Shown: one piece after another, positions 23,621 through 33,900 of the stretch
Layout of the letters: each line of letters begins with the position of its first letter
Numbering within the stretch: position 1 is the first letter of the stretch
NCBI GenBank assembly: GCA_963573305.1
Contig: OY754329.1
Coordinates: 82,704,576-82,768,575, forward strand
Origin: Pyrrhosoma nymphula
Taxonomy: Eukaryota; Arthropoda; Insecta; Odonata; Coenagrionidae
Direction of reading: 5' to 3'
DNA: 64,000 bases
Made by a program: the position numbers and the translations under genes
Notes under the pieces: generated by a model
Databases searched by the model: none
What the model saw: the letters and a program-made list of their open reading frames with translations, nothing else
What the model was told of the DNA's origin: nothing

Positions 23621-23733
23621 CACCAACTTCACGATCTAGGATTCAATGCATAAACATCATCCTAAGGTTGCCTGGAGATCTAAAAACCTGATGATGGTGC
23701 TTAACCATTAACAACCGAGTCGTGAAGTTTGTG
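23621..23733. mobile_element. eroded PLE terminal hairpin (GAAACCGGTCG type)
   Basis: Arms 23621-23637 and 23717-23733 form an inverted repeat (ACTTCACGA/TCGTGAAGT) around a segment with CTGATGA at 23688-23694. On the minus strand GAATCCTAGATCGTGAAG replaces the GAAACCGGTCGT form. Core bases are lost, so this is an inactive relic. Confidence 0.4.
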
Positions 23734-23799
23734 TTACCCTTTGATTTGTTAAAGCTCGCTCACAGCAGAAAATTAACTTGAATGAAATAATTCTTGCAG

Positions 23800-23875
23800 T
23801 TTTCAACTTTTTAAAATCAATTTTGATGCGACCAGTTTCAATGCATTCACATCATTTTCAATCAACGACTCACGA
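23800..23875 (-). mobile_element. eroded PLE terminal motif (GAAACTGGTCGC)
   Basis: On the minus strand the order is GATTGAAAATGATGTGAATG, then CATTGAAACTGGTCGCATC. This is the same type as the hairpins in the 18.4 and 19.1 kb repeats. The CTGANGA element is degraded. Confidence 0.4.
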
Positions 23876-25149
23876 TGAATAAGTTCGGCCACATCTGCCC
23901 TGATACGACTTCATTCAGTAAATATACTGATGAAGTACCACAAAGATTCTGCAGAAAGAGATTTATTTTCAATTTATTCTGATATTAGATTCGGGTCAGA
24001 TATCAGGATGATGGAGCACATATAACCACTAAGGTATGAAAATAACATTTTGGAGGTAGACTCAAGACAATGGAGGAAGCAAGTAAGACTTAGTGAGATG
24101 AGAGGACCATGCTATGAAGTCATGCTCCCAGACAAATAGTGAGATAACAGGTCGCAACACAAACTTGGGTGTAAGGAATCACTCGTGAAAACAAATACAT
24201 CATTCTTATGTATGACAATGAAGCTAGAAAGATGACAGCATCAGAACAGATAAGATTTAAACCAATGTGAAAAGAGTGAGAAAAAAATAATGAAGATAAA
24301 ATACACGCAGAGAATCACCAATCCTGTCCTGAGAAGGGTATGACAGAAGAGCTTTTTTTAAGCAAGTGATGAGGTATGTTACCATTTGGTAAAGGTAGCA
24401 CAAGACGGAACAAAGCAGTCAGTTGAAAAGTGAATGTAGTTGAGACCTGCGGAAAATCAATCATCAGATCGATGACTGCATATAATGATAGGAGTAGTGC
24501 AAGGGTTCGAAGGAATACGAGTACTACATCAGACTTCATTATCAATAAGTTAATCAAAACCAATTACACTCTGATAAAATATTCCATGCTATAATGAACC
24601 ATAATTCAGAGAATCCTATGCTCCTTACCAAGTCAGGGTTCATAAAAATACTCTCAATGACAGATAAAATGAACCTACTACTCGCGCATGCTCGTGGCAT
24701 CCATTCCGTCACGTCAAATAGCTTTGTACCATCTCAGAATCCCTTCGTCGCCATCCCGGTAGGCGCTAAATTCAATCCTGTCCCTAACACTAAAGTTGAC
24801 CGACAATTCTCATGATTCTCCCTTTCTGATTCCAATAACTACAGGCGACATGCAGTTCAAAGTCTTGAGATGATCGTAGAAAGGTCGAGACTTATGACGA
24901 TACCTGGTCACCTCAAAGATACACGATAGAAAATATGTAAAATCGCAAAATTTCAAAATCGTCAACTTCCGATAAGGTTTCTTTTTACAAATATGTCCTT
25001 CATTTTTTCTTATCATCTGAAAATTTACCGAACGGTTCACAGTTAAAATATTAAAGGTTTGAGTATCTTCAAGGATTGAAGAAATAAATGAAGAGTGAAA
25101 GTAATGACACAACGATAACGTCATCAATAAGACATTGCTCACTCATGAC
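23876..25149. other. stretch without recognisable gene
   Basis: Frames at 24315-24563 and 24810-25142 (minus) and 24594-24815 (plus) show no family signature. Nothing else can be supported. Confidence 0.35.
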
Positions 25150-25389
25150 ATGGTCCGTGATTCAACCCGAAGGTTGGTTTGGATAGTTGAGGGTAAAGCT
25201 CACCCCAGACTAATCCACAGGCATGTAAATTCCACACATCCAGGGAAGGATGGCCAGTTCCTTTCCCTGGGCCACCTCGCACTCAGAGTATTTTTTGGTT
25301 ATGGGCGTCCAAAGGCTTCACTTGGATTTGAACCCGTGACCCTCCTATCAGAAACCAAGCGCTCTGCCTACTAGGCCACCACGCTCCCC
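25150..25389 (-). mobile_element. SINE-A copy (tRNA-derived, minus)
   Basis: On the minus strand it starts GAGCGTGGTGGCCTAGTAGG (A box region), continues with the B box GGTTCAAATCC, then TTTGGACGCCC, GAGGTGGCCCAGGGAAAGG and a tail ending near CAACTATCCAAACCAACCTT. The same order and near-identical blocks occur on the plus strand at 63093-63332, so this is a dispersed SINE family. Internal A and B boxes imply RNA polymerase III transcription, with retrotransposition dependent on another element's reverse transcriptase. Confidence 0.8.
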
Positions 25390-27754
25390 CATTGCGTTAA
25401 CCAAATTAGGGAAATACGGCATAAAGACTTGATAGTTATAGCACAAAGATAACCGAAAAGAAAGAATTTCAGAGAAAAGTGAGGGTCTATTTAAACAATT
25501 ATTAATGTATACCATACTGAAAATACTGTGGAGTTAATGTAGAACCATGGTAAAACACAACTACAACCGCTCGTAAACTATCTTTCAGCGTTTCTCCTGC
25601 CGGTCACACAAACTTTGCTCTCAGTGCCATCAGCAAGGATATGATTTTGATGTATAGTAAGCGTGAGTGAACAAAGATTGGGTGATTTTGCTGTTTTGAG
25701 AAATAAGTCGTATCTCGCATTGGAAAATGATAGGCAGTGAGATTAGAGTGAGTGTTGGTTGATGCCGACACATCGTCGAATTCCGCTGCGAATTAAGAAA
25801 GACTCAATTTAAAGATTCACATTCTACATACAAATGAATATGTATATACATTAATCTTTTGAACTCAAAGTTACGAATTTGAAGATACCTTAATTCACTG
25901 ATGAATGTGCCCAACAAAAAGCCTTTGCCGAGATTATTTCCCGTTCTTTTGCTTCAACCAAAAATACCTACTTAATGGCAAACAGGGAGCCAATTACCTC
26001 CAATGACTGAGCAAACAATTTGAAAATTTCATTCCGATTCTTGTACCAAAGTTTAGGAGGAAGCAAAAGCTCTGAACGAATTTAATCAAGCAATTAATGA
26101 ATTTGGTTAGAGCTTCGTATAAATCATGTTCCATTAGCATCAATCTTCTACGACTGAAAATATACGCATTTCGAAAAATATATTGATGAAAGTTAATCTT
26201 ATTAAAATGATTAACGAAATCTACATTCCGAGCTCGAATTTCTTCTCAAGTTACGTTTCCCTATTCCATCTTACTATACTACTTGTTATTGGAACTTTCA
26301 CGCTCTACTCTGTACTAATCATCTTAATAAAGAGCAAGACGAAAAGTATCAAAATTTGACCACGAATTTCAAGCTAGTTTTTTCACTTAAAATTCAATGA
26401 TGATGACGCAAAAAGATACACTCGGTGAATCATTACGACAACAATAGAGCCAAGATAGGATTCGGAGGTTAAATTGATGCATAAGGAGCTAGGCAGACTT
26501 CAAGGATTAAACGACCGCAAAATTTACTACACATACCCTTAATTTGGTTATACATAAGTATTAAATAGCAATAAAAATTGAACTGTATAAATAATAACTG
26601 TCAAAATACCTTCAGACCTAAATTACTACTCCGTGTTCGTCCAGTCTCTTCATGGTCAGGATTAGATAATTTCTCATCGTAAGGATAATCTTCAGAGCTT
26701 ATTACTTTATACCATGAGAAGTTTAAAGGGATTCATCAGTGATTTAGATATCTGGTTATTGGATATCAGGTGAATGATTTTGGTACACATGGCTTATGGA
26801 ATTTATATGTAATGTTCTGAATATGGTTTAAGTTAAGAATGAAAACTGCAGACTGTGATGATGAGACAGACCGCTTCTCAAAGCTGTGTAAACAATCGAT
26901 TTATATGGTCATACCCAACTGGTATTCAATCAGTATTTGTTCCATTACAATTTCTGTTGGAAATCGTCCATTCTAAACCGCATTCGTCGGCTGGATATAA
27001 AACTCCGCCTTAACTAGAATATGATATTTAAATCCATATCATACTTATTTTCCGCATATTCTTAAACAAATGGTGTGTTTGCGCATTGTGGGTCATCTTC
27101 CTAGAAAATTAAGATAATAAAGGTTTCATTTGAACCTTGACAAGATTGCACACGCCCTCCATCCTTCGCCATCTCCATTTCTCTCCCCTCATCTCAAGCC
27201 GAACGCCCTACGCCCCCCTCTGTCTTCGCCGACAAAGAGACCGGGTCTCCTTCTGTCCTTATCGCTCCACCACATTACCATTCCCATCTTAATCCCTTAT
27301 ATGCTCTACCCTATCTGTCCTTTGAATGAGGCCTTTCACCGAGGGATTACCTTGAATGATGAAGAAGAGTAAATTGCCGATTCTACGAGGATCAAAGGAG
27401 GATTTCCTTAGGATTTCCACTGAACACTAAGCCAAGTGGATTATCTCTCCGCTCCCCCTATATGAATTCCTTCATGAAACCATAAATTGCTGTTATTTTA
27501 AGATTTTTAGCAATTTCACCCAACACCACACACCACAAGGAGCAGAATTTCTAGATTTTGCACGAATTTCGATTGTGCAAATTTCTAATTTCGACAAAAA
27601 TTATGCTGGGTTATTCCGTTCAAAAATGCGAGCGCACATGGTGTATTTTGCATATCAAGGGCGCAAGAAATAACTAATATTCTCAGTCTTCTAGCTGCAT
27701 TACCATTCGCCGTAAATGCAAAATTTTTGGTATTAATGTGGCATATTTTATTAA
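25390..27754. other. AT-rich stretch without recognisable gene
   Basis: No feature can be supported. A pyrimidine-rich patch at 27150-27300 gives an 80-codon Pro/Ser/Leu-rich frame that I regard as compositional. Confidence 0.4.
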
Positions 27755-27799
27755 ATGCGACATTTCATCTTTATAAATCTGATATTAAAGTATCTTTGT

Positions 27800-28490
27800 A
27801 ACAATAATTTATTACTTAATAACTTCTATGAAGCAACGAGGAGAATAGATTTGTGGATAAATGTGTCAAAGATCAAGCTGGTAGATATTGATAGGGAGAG
27901 TGGTAAGAATGACCACATGACAAGGATAAGCGAGGAAGGAATTGAAGAAATGGATGATTTTTTGTATCTTGGCCAAATTATTGCGAAAGCTGGATTTATA
28001 GATGAAGAGATTATAAGGTGTACGAATGCCGGTAGGAAAGCCGTAGGTATTATGTGGAGCGTATCTTGGAATGAGTGTTTGTCAAGGGAAACGAGAATCG
28101 CAGTGTAAAAAAGTGTTCTCCTCCCAACGTTATTATATGGCAGTGAAACCTGGGTAAGGATTAGGCTAAATGCAGTGAGAGCGGGGTACCTGAGAAATGT
28201 TTGCGGCGAGAGTAAGAACGATAGTGTTAGGAATGAGTTGTGATGAAATAATGTGGGTTGGATGCTCCAGCAATGGACACATACGTAAGAAGTCCGCTTC
28301 GTTGGTTTGGCCATGTCGAGAGAATGAAAGAGAGTCGCATAACGAAGGAAATGTACCATAGAAGAGTGAAAGGTGTGAAAGGAAGAAATAGACCGCGAAA
28401 GACATGTTGAGCGTGGTAGAAGAGACTCTAAAGAGGAAGAACGTTAGGAGTCTTAAGAATAGGAGATCGTGCATATGCATGAGGGTAAGA
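27800..28490 (+). pseudogene. non-LTR reverse transcriptase, C-terminal tail
   Basis: In changing plus-strand frames the segment gives LWINVSKIKLV, FLYLGQIIAKAGFIDEEI, LPTLLYGSETW (about 28120-28152), GYLRNVCG, RSPLRWFGHVERMKES (about 28287-28335), GRNRPRKT and an Arg-rich end. These are the conserved blocks after the palm domain of non-LTR reverse transcriptases with an apurinic-type endonuclease (RTE/CR1/Jockey group; the clade cannot be fixed). Stops follow ETRIAV at 28108 and occur at several later points, and the polymerase active site is absent, so it is dead. A PLE terminal repeat begins immediately downstream at 28501. Confidence 0.75.
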
Positions 28491-28544
28491 AAAAACAAAG
28501 TTAGGATGAATAGTTCTCGGGTTTCCAGCCGGTTAATGGTATTA

Positions 28545-28593
28545 AACTGCACCGACGCGACGTTTCAATGGCGTAGTCTGCCATTGTCTTCAG
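28545..28593 (-). ncRNA. hammerhead ribozyme-like motif in PLE-1, downstream arm
   Basis: On the minus strand: CTGAAGA (plus 28587-28593), stem II CAATGGC/GCCATTG with loop AGACTAC (seven pairs, perfect), GAAAC (plus 28562-28566), a 14-nt loop, GT and T at the cleavage position (plus 28545). All invariant core bases are present. The upstream GTTA near GTTAACC could pair with sequence after the cleavage position, but only with a bulge next to the core. Confidence 0.7.
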
Positions 28594-28644
28594 GGTTAAC
28601 GATTTTTGCCAGAATTTTAATGAATTTATAGTGTCACATTTTGA

Positions 28645-29598
28645 TTAGGTTTTCCCTGATTCGTCAGTTTTTTCCCGCCTTTCTTTTAGCATTCTCAGAG
28701 TAGGTTTCCAAGCACTGCTGAGTTGGAAATCTTTGTCTCGGTTCAAGTTTTTACTCTCAAGCCTAATCTCCACAGCTTCTTTCACAATTCGGTCCCAATA
28801 GTCCTTTGTTTTGCAAAGCACTTTGGTGTTGGCAAAGTCGATCCTGTGGCCATTTTCCAGGCTGTGTTCCGCCACCGCCGATTTTTCCGGATGGAAGAGT
28901 CTGATGCACCTTTCGTGTTCCTTCAGGCGTGTTTCCACGGTGCGTCCAGTCTCACCGATGTACACCTTTCCGCATTCACAAGGAATGCTATATACTCCAG
29001 GTGTCTTCAACGGCAGGTTGTCTTTAGCGGTTTCTAGGATGTTTTAAGTTTTGCCGTTGGTCTGTGGGTCGTCTCGATCTCGTACTTGGCTAGTATCCTC
29101 GAGATCTGGATGGATACTTTTGGGATGAAGGGGAGACAGGCTCTGCTTCTTGGTTTGGTCTGTGTCTATCACGTATTCTGAGTGATGGTCCATTTTAGGG
29201 CCAATTGGATCTCCTTGTCTTTGTATCCGTTGGTACGAAAGGTCAGGTGCTCAATTTCCGAGTTTTGATTCCCCTCATCTGACACTGCCTTCGCACGGTG
29301 GGACAGCGTAGTCATCACTCCTATTTTTTGTGCGGGATGGTGGTTACTTTTCCCGTTCAGATGCAGGTTGGTGTGCGTCGGCTTCCTATACACGCTGTGG
29401 CCCAAGCTTCCGTTGTTCTTCCTTTCGATGAGGATGTCGAGGAAGGGCAAGCGGTTGTTCTCCTCCATTTCGATGGTGAACTGGATCTCGGGATGGATGC
29501 CATTCATGTGAGCAAGGAATGCTGTTAGCGATTCCCGTCCATGAGGCCACACAATGAATGTGTCGTCCACATATCTGAAGAAGTGCTTTGGACGGAGG
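28645..29598 (-). pseudogene. PLE-1 reverse transcriptase end and GIY-YIG endonuclease
   Basis: The first part (minus, 29598 to 29169) reads KHFFRYVDDTFIVWPHG, with the catalytic YVDD at plus 29562-29573. It continues with the PLE thumb region: FTIEMEENNRLPFLDILI, YRKPTHTNLHLNGKSNH, LSHRAKAV and other blocks. After stops and a frame change, the frame 29010-28645 carries the GIY-YIG nuclease: TPGVYSIPCECGKVYIGETG, RTVETRLKEH, SAVAEHSLENGH and a DRIVKEAVEIRL helix. In PLEs reverse transcriptase and GIY-YIG nuclease form one protein, which nicks DNA and primes cDNA synthesis. Fingers and most of the palm are missing and the linker is interrupted, so this copy cannot act. The GIY-YIG half itself is open and keeps its key Tyr, Gly and Arg residues. 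Confidence 0.88.
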
Positions 29599-29717
29599 TG
29601 ACATTATAAATGTGACACTAAATACATGTATTATTAAATTTTAATTATTATATTTAAAAATTATAATTAAAATGTGTCACTATAAATACATGACAATTCT
29701 GGCAAAAATGGTTAACC

Positions 29718-29761
29718 CTGAAGACGATGGCAGACTACGCCGTTGAAACGTCGGTGCAGTT
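29718..29761 (+). ncRNA. hammerhead ribozyme-like motif in PLE-1, inverted arm
   Basis: CTGAAGA is at 29718-29724. Stem II pairs CGATGGC with GCCGTTG (two G-U) around AGACTAC. GAAAC is at 29745-29749, the loop is GTCGGTGCA, then GT (29759-29760) and T29761. The stem II differences from the other arm (CAATGGC/GCCATTG) keep pairing through G-U, a mild sign of compensated change. Upstream GTTA (29711-29714) can pair with TAAC (29762-29765) as a possible stem I with a 3-nt bulge. Confidence 0.7.
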
Positions 29762-30030
29762 TAACACCATTACCCGGCTGGAAACCCGAGAACTATTCAT
29801 TCTAAGCATTCGCCGGGAAAGACTTAAATCCTACAAAATAAAAGTTGTTTCCAGGGATAGTAGCTTTATGGACGAAGTTTTTAAAAAGGAATCCAGTTGG
29901 GCTTAGAGCAATAACTAAATTCTTTAACTTTTCCTACCCCGGAAGGGAATAGCGTGATGGGTTTGTAAGTATTTAGATATGTATTAATGAATAAGCTTTC
30001 CATTTTTTTGTATAATTTATTAGTTCAAAT

Positions 30031-30041
30031 ATTATTGAAGG
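30031..30041 (+). repeat. target-site duplication, left copy
   Basis: The 11-bp ATTATTGAAGG is found again exactly at 30942-30952, directly flanking PLE-2. Confidence 0.7.
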
Positions 30042-30079
30042 AATGTAGGATGATGCTTTCGGGCAATGCTGCGTTTTGT

Positions 30080-30890
30080 TCATTGTGAAAAACTCAACGT
30101 TTCACTTCTCTTACTCGAAGCGTCATCAGGAGAATGAGCGTTTACCGGCTTTAGTTCGTTCTTATATATAGAATCGGTGTCCGTTGCACCATTGTTGGGC
30201 CGATTTGAATCTTTTTCGGAAGATGTTAGCCGTTGGGCTTTTGCTGGAGCCAAGAACCCTTTCCAAACCCTGCTAAGGATATATGCATCCTTCCAATTAA
30301 AATATTTTGGCCTTTTGTCTATTTCTATAGCCTCACGTATTAAGCGCGGATGATATTCTTGCGTCTTGGCCAAGACCCGTGTATGGTCGAACATTATTTT
30401 ATGTCCAGGGCTTGAGGCGGAATGTTCGGCAACCACTGATGTGACCCATTTATGTTGCTCCTTCGCTCTCTTGTGCTCTTTAAGTCTTTGAGAGATAGCT
30501 TGCTTACTCTGCCCCGCATAGCTTCAACCGCAGCGGCAGGGAACCTCATACACTCCCATAGACTGAAGGGGAGTATGGCTATCCTTCGGTAAGGGCAGGA
30601 TGTTTTTGATTTTCTTCACCGTGCAGAAGCGAGTCACAATGTTTCCTCCCTGCAGGATTTTAGCAATTCTGTCAATGACTTCGGAGATGTAGGGAAGTTT
30701 TGCCAATGGTTTTTTTTGCGGTCGTCATCATTATGGTGTTGTTGCCTTTCTTTCATTGCTCTTTTAATGAAGGAGGTGATGTAGCCATTTCATTTGAGAG
30801 CCCACATAAAATGTTCCATTTCTTTGTCAAGATTTTCGGTATCCCACACAATTCTGGCGCGGTGACTTAAAGCAAACGCAGCATTGCCCG
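30080..30890 (-). pseudogene. PLE-2 endonuclease (GIY-YIG) and linker
   Basis: From about 30890 downward the minus strand reads ALSHRARIVWDTENLDKEME, the PLE block after the thumb. A frame change leads to LPYISEVIDRIAKILQ and the linker to GVYEVPCRCG (plus 30524-30706). A stop follows where a Lys is expected, then SYAGQSKQAISQRLKEHKRA, VAEHSASSPGHKIMFDHTRV, REAIEI and a C-terminal tail to 30080. The second motif is YAG instead of YIG, and the stop sits between the two nuclease motifs, so it is inactive. Cys residues (PCRCG) near the first motif match the Cys-rich form common in PLE nucleases. Confidence 0.85.
30091..30129 (-). ncRNA. hammerhead ribozyme-like motif at PLE-2 3' side
   Basis: On the minus strand: the exact consensus CTGATGA (plus 30123-30129), stem II GCTTC/GAAGT with a G-U end pair and loop GAGTAAGA, GAAAC (plus 30099-30103), loop GTTGA, GT and T. 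It lies at the end of the GIY-YIG frame and overlaps its last codons, as expected for a PLE terminal repeat. This is the copy closest to the textbook core. Confidence 0.72.
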
Positions 30891-30941
30891 AAAGCATCAT
30901 CCTACATAGATAAGAAAAGCTGCGAAAGCCTTCAAACAAAA

Positions 30942-30952
30942 ATTATTGAAGG
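30942..30952 (+). repeat. target-site duplication, right copy
   Basis: ATTATTGAAGG, an exact match to 30031-30041. Confidence 0.7.
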
Positions 30953-33900
30953 TACTTCTGCTTCGCCAATTATGGTAGGCCGTTATATATATTTCAATTT
31001 CAGTCATTGCTTTCTTCAGTAGATACATACAATAGGTCAAATCTTACAATATACTCGTATCCTTACACCCACTGTAACTACTTACATTTCAAAGCAACAG
31101 ATATGCGAAATTTGATGTAATGACTGTTTCCAACCATTAAGAAAAAAGCATTCAAACAAACCGTACGAAATTAAAGTTAGGAATTATTGAATCCCTCCAC
31201 TATATGAAAACATTAACTACGGGAGTGGATGAGGAAAAAAAGTTAAAATGTTAGTCTCTTCCAATTTTATGACTGATATTACTTGGTTAACTATACATCG
31301 GATGTAATTTCCATTTATGCCTATGTGTAGAAACATACCTACCAAATCATCAACCTACTATGACCAACCATACAGCCGCTTTTTCAAACGGAAATATTCA
31401 TGCCTTGTAAAAGAGAAGTAATTATTAAGCCTGATAATGATGGGAACTCTCAATGACAACGAATTAAAATTAAAAAAAATATTTATCAAATCCTATTATT
31501 GGGCGTATTTAATTAATAATTGATTCAATTGGACGGATTAACTAATGCAAAATTTGAATAATGCATGTAAAACAACGATAGCCATAATACGGAGGGTGTT
31601 ATATGTATTATAATACGGAGGGTGGAAGTTTGAGTTATGCAACGCAAAAGTACAAACAACGATAGGAATAAAAAATCCTGAGGCAAGTAGCTCTATGCTA
31701 AAAACTCATACACCACCAATTCATATTAGCGTCCTAATTTTCAGTGAGTAAGGATTTCCACAGCTCTCTTTCTTTCCGCTGCTAAAAGGCCACCAAAACC
31801 CCAGTGCAATACTTTACTAGTAGGAGAATATAAGTTTCAAGATATCTCCTAGACTAGACCATATTACTAACAACTACTTATAGTGTAGTTCCAACGCCTT
31901 ATCGTAAACAAACGAGAGGCATTTTAGCGCCAAAATAAGCATTTATATATTTGGTTAGGATGCAACGCAATCCACGATTACGATCTGATAATTTCACTCC
32001 ACGACTTCTTAAACTCCTCTGGTCTTCTCTAGTATTTTTTCAGGGGGCATGTTAAAAGCCATTTAAGATAATTCAAGATAGATCGATCAAGAAGATAATA
32101 ATCGATCACTTCATCCCTGGTAACAAAAAATTCCTTTAGTATATTGCTTTGCACTGGCAAAAGTCTGGCGAAGGTTCAATGTAATAAAAAAACTCAAAGG
32201 AAGACAAGGGTTCAAACAAACTGACTTTTCACATATACATATTCCTTTTTTGTTCATCAGCAAAAATAGGTACCTACACAATCAAAAGAACCGGTCGTGG
32301 ATTATTAAATGCATACGTTTTGAACGAGAAAACTTTTAATTCAAGTCATCGTGAATGAGTTACACAAATGACGCCTGAAACCGTAAAATTGGAAGACGTA
32401 AAGTTGTAAAGTGCGGGTGGAAAACGCCAGAATGTGATATCATGCTTAGTTTTCTAGGTTATTCTTATGCTCTTTAATATTGCACCTCGCTTGGTTTAGC
32501 TAAACTTGCACCCCTTAATCGTCTGCAATATTCTTTCTTTTATGGAATTTGATATGCTTATCCTAGGCGAGGAAACCTCGATCTGAAAAAAAAATGTGAA
32601 GTGGTGTTGGTAAAATTGACTGGATAACCAAGCTGCGGAAGGTTTTCAAACAAAGCAATTAAGTGCCTAAGAGCACCCAATTAGCAATAACCACTGGTGT
32701 CTGTTAATACTTCAATATTAGTTCAATAGAAGTATTACCTAGACTTATCCTGGAAGTTGCTCCGATATATTCGTCACGATTAGACCGTGTGAATTCCGCC
32801 AACAATGTCATCATGTCGAAACATTTTTAATTTTTTTACTACCTTTTGTGCCTTCTTCTTTGACAAATTTATATTATATCCAATTTCTGCTAACTAATTT
32901 CTACCTCGAAGCAGATTTACATCAGCAAGCATTATGATTTATGACCGAATTGAGTTAAATCATGTACCTTTGGAGAACCATCTCAGTCGATTCCTAGAAT
33001 GGGCGTCCATGTCTCTTACCCAAGACACCCTCCCTTTTTGACAGTCTCCCCTTCCCGCATGCTTCAGTCCGTTGAAAACTCAAATGACGTCGCGGAAACG
33101 CAGAATCAGCGACTTGTAATAAAATCCACTACGCCATCGGCTGGCTTCTCCCGATAAACCGTTTCCCCTTCTTCCTCCCAACTTGCTGCTCCCCCTTCTG
33201 TCCACGCCCTTTAGTGGTTACACCTACCTACGAAGGGTCTCTATTTGAGCATCAACGCCCTCCTTGCTTTGAGAGTCGTAATACCCAGAGAGTAATTCCG
33301 ATATCAAATACGACCCTCCAAGTAAGGTCCAGAAGCAGAGTGTTAGCAAAGGGGTTTTGGCCGGGACGTTAGGGAAATGGGACGCACACGTTCACGACAT
33401 CGACCGGAGTGGGAAATGGAGCAGGAAAGGTAACTTGCCGAGGTACACAGAGGAACACATGCTGATTTACATCGCTGCAACGGTAGCAAGTCTTGAGTAA
33501 GTATGCTGTTTTACTCAGGGCGAGTTGGGGATGGTGAAAATGGAGATGGGAAGGATAGGGTAAATACGAGCATTCTGATTGGAGGCAGTATAGACCTCAC
33601 AGGACGATAAGGGGGGCATATAGGTACCACATACTTGTTTTAGTATTGGAATTCCGAGCGTATTTAGAGAATTTAACATGAGAAAATTTTCATAATTACC
33701 GACTCGAACCACAGACGGGCTCTTGACAACCGGGCCCAATGCAAAGAACACCTTTCTTCTTCTCATTCCCAGGACAAACTGAAGATGATTATTAAAAAAG
33801 TCCGTGCCTTTTCCGGACAAATCAAAGGTCAATGGTTTAAGGCAAAGTTAAGATTAACGTTCTCTCATATTAATTTAAAGTAGTTACTTAAATCCTAATA

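Larger units (their letters stand above)
28501..29807 (-). mobile_element. PLE-1: truncated Penelope-like element with inverted terminal repeats
   Basis: A minus-strand PLE body (28645-29598) lies between inverted terminal segments 28501-28640 and 29668-29807. Each terminal segment holds a hammerhead motif and the shared block GTTCTCGGGTTTCCAGCCGG. The body keeps only the last part of the reverse transcriptase plus the GIY-YIG domain, so it is truncated at its 5' side just upstream of the YVDD box. Between body and right arm sits 60-90 bp of AT-rich sequence that repeats GTGTCACTATAAATACATG-like blocks. Inverted terminal segments are known for PLEs and fit an insertion in which cDNA turned back on itself. 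Confidence 0.85.
30042..30941 (-). mobile_element. PLE-2: truncated Penelope-like element with target-site duplication
   Basis: This is a 900-bp minus-strand insertion flanked by the 11-bp direct repeat ATTATTGAAGG. A terminal segment (AGGATGATGCTTTCGGGCAA, plus 30048-30067) recurs inverted near 30885-30905, so the element ends with the same sequence facing both ways. Between them lie part of the thumb region, the GIY-YIG domain and one hammerhead motif. The inverted end at the 5' side joins the coding part at GCTGCGTTTGCTTTAAGTCA, without a ribozyme. The layout fits 5' truncation with cDNA snap-back. It belongs to a different family from PLE-1. Confidence 0.8.
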
